From Actinomycetes bacterium (GTDB lineage Bacteria; Actinomycetota; Actinomycetes; Actinomycetales; Cellulomonadaceae), in the NCBI GenBank assembly GCA_023432565.1, contig JAEYUL010000029.1, forward strand, positions 1 to 6,266: a DNA stretch of 6,266 nucleotides, written 5' to 3'. This document shows positions 5,475-6,266 of this stretch, piece by piece. Positions within the stretch are counted from its first letter, which is position 1, and every line of letters begins with the position of its first letter. The notes below the pieces were generated by a model. It was not told the DNA's origin. It saw nothing but the letters and a program-made list of their open reading frames with translations, and did no database searches. The position numbers and the translations under genes were made by a program.

Positions 5475-6266
5475 GCGCGGTCCTCGTGTTCGTGCCACAC
5501 GGCCTCACGGTAGTCGGCGTCACGCGCCATGAGGTCCGCGTGGGTCCCGCGCGCCGCGACGCGACCGTCGGCGAGCCGCACCACCTCGTCCACCAGCTCC
5601 AGCCCGGTGAGCCGGTGCGTGACGACCAGCACGCCGCGATCGGTCTGCTCGCGCAGCGTGCGCATCGCGGCGTCGGCGCCGTCGACGTCGAGGTGCTCGG
5701 TCGGCTCGTCGAGCAGGAGCAACGGCGCGGGCGCGACGAGGGCGCGCGCCAGCAGCAGGCGGCGCCGCTCGCCCCCGGACAGCGTCCGTCCGTCCGGCCC
5801 GAGCGTGGTCGCCAGGCCCTCGGGCAGACCGCGCAGCCACGGGCCGAGCCCGACGACGTCGAGCGCGTCCTCCGCCTCGTCCTCGGTCAGGTCGCCTCGC
5901 GCCACGCGCAGGTTCTCCAGCACGTTCGTGCCGAAGACGTGGGCGTCCTCGGCGGTGAGCGCGACCTGGCGCCCGGGTTCCACACTCGTCGCGCCGTCGA
6001 GGCGCAGCGTGCCGCCCTGCGGGGGCAGCAGGCCGGCGAGCGTGAGCAGGAGCGTGGTCTTGCCCGTGCCGCTCGGGCCCACGACCGCGACCATGCGACC
6101 GGGCCGCAGGTCGAGGTCGAGGTCGGCGACGAGCGCCGGGCCGCCGGGCCAGCCGACGACGAGCGCGCGTGCGCTCAGGTGCGGGCGGGGCTCGTGCGGC
6201 GGGGGAGCGCCGCGGTCGGGGTGCGTCTGCTCGGCCCGCGGGTGTGCCGACGCGTCGCTCGTGCCC
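5471..6266 (-). CDS. cydC: CydC subunit of the CydDC heterodimeric ABC exporter (C-terminal part, truncated by the window edge)
   Basis: The 264 visible residues hold a complete ABC ATPase domain; the frame stays open to the edge, so the membrane domain lies outside. CydDC exports cysteine/glutathione from the cytoplasm and is needed to assemble cytochrome bd oxidase. In visible numbering, Walker A is GPSGTGKTT at 63-71, the signature LSGGE at 162-166, Walker B and catalytic Glu in LLLLDEPTEHLD (D186-E187), and the H-loop histidine 217 in VVTHRL. LSGGExRR, DEPTExLD and THRL are typical of CydC rather than CydD. The Q-loop position reads TAEDAHVF, with Glu106 in place of the usual Gln. A Pro/His-rich linker (8-29) joins the ATPase to the missing membrane part. 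A fused CydDC protein cannot be excluded. An internal ATG at 6094 falls just before Walker A and is not a credible start. Confidence 0.85.
   Translation of the reverse strand, partial: GTSDASAHPRAEQTHPDRGAPPPHEPRPHLSARALVVGWPGGPALVADLDLDLRPGRMVAVVGPSGTGKTTLLLTLAGLLPPQGGTLRLDGATSVEPGRQVALTAEDAHVFGTNVLENLRVARGDLTEDEAEDALDVVGLGPWLRGLPEGLATTLGPDGRTLSGGERRRLLLARALVAPAPLLLLDEPTEHLDVDGADAAMRTLREQTDRGVLVVTHRLTGLELVDEVVRLADGRVAARGTHADLMARDADYREAVWHEHEDRA
5481..5485 (-). promoter_or_regulatory. Ribosome-binding site of the sensor kinase, inside cydC
   Basis: On the - strand GAGGA lies six bases before the ATG at 5474, an ideal spacing. The site is within the last codons of cydC. With the ATGA overlap it supports translational coupling of the kinase to cydC and selects ATG 5474 over the other in-frame starts. 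Confidence 0.75.

Noticed and set aside
3771..5513. Several long + strand open frames opposite the sensor kinase
   Set aside because: They mirror the kinase codons, have low-complexity composition and no domain signature, whereas the - strand frame carries GAF, HisKA_3 and ATPase motifs.
6110..6126. Tandem GTCGAG-like repeat
   Set aside because: It encodes the alternating LDLDLDL strand just before Walker A of cydC, a common beta-strand pattern in ABC ATPases. Codon bias explains the repeat.

Overview
The DNA has very high GC content (strongly G/C at third codon positions), GTG starts, an actinobacterial-type leaderless promoter candidate and the gene order rpmF-rnc-mutM. All of this points to a high-GC Actinomycetota chromosome. 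A Micrococcales genome such as Cellulomonas or a relative is my best guess, made from family resemblance only. There are no tRNA, rRNA, CRISPR or insertion-sequence signals, and no gene-free stretch longer than about 45 bases.

Left part (1-1993, + strand): a housekeeping cluster. It holds the last codons of what is probably the DUF177/YceD gene, then ribosomal protein L32 (rpmF), ribonuclease III (rnc) and formamidopyrimidine-DNA glycosylase (mutM), in tight succession. The smc gene that often follows mutM in actinobacteria is not here. The cluster ends in a hairpin that carries two opposing stop codons.

Middle (2006-2959, - strand): a D-isomer-specific 2-hydroxyacid dehydrogenase, convergent with mutM. 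Its start lies about 19 bases from the start of a divergent LuxR/NarL-type response regulator (2979-3650, + strand). That regulator closely resembles mycobacterial DosR/DevR and seems to be made from a leaderless mRNA.

Right part (3696-6266, - strand): a two-GAF histidine kinase of the DevS/DosT type, converging on the regulator gene. It lies downstream of, and overlaps by an ATGA, the 3' part of cydC. CydC is one half of the CydDC exporter needed to assemble cytochrome bd oxidase. The kinase keeps the histidine that binds heme in DevS.

The most interesting reading is a functional unit: a haem-based O2/redox/NO sensor kinase translationally coupled to the cytochrome bd maturation transporter, with its likely partner regulator encoded tail-to-tail beside it. 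This would tie assembly of the high-affinity terminal oxidase to direct sensing of respiratory gas. The coupling and the conserved residues are seen in the sequence. The regulatory circuit is inference.
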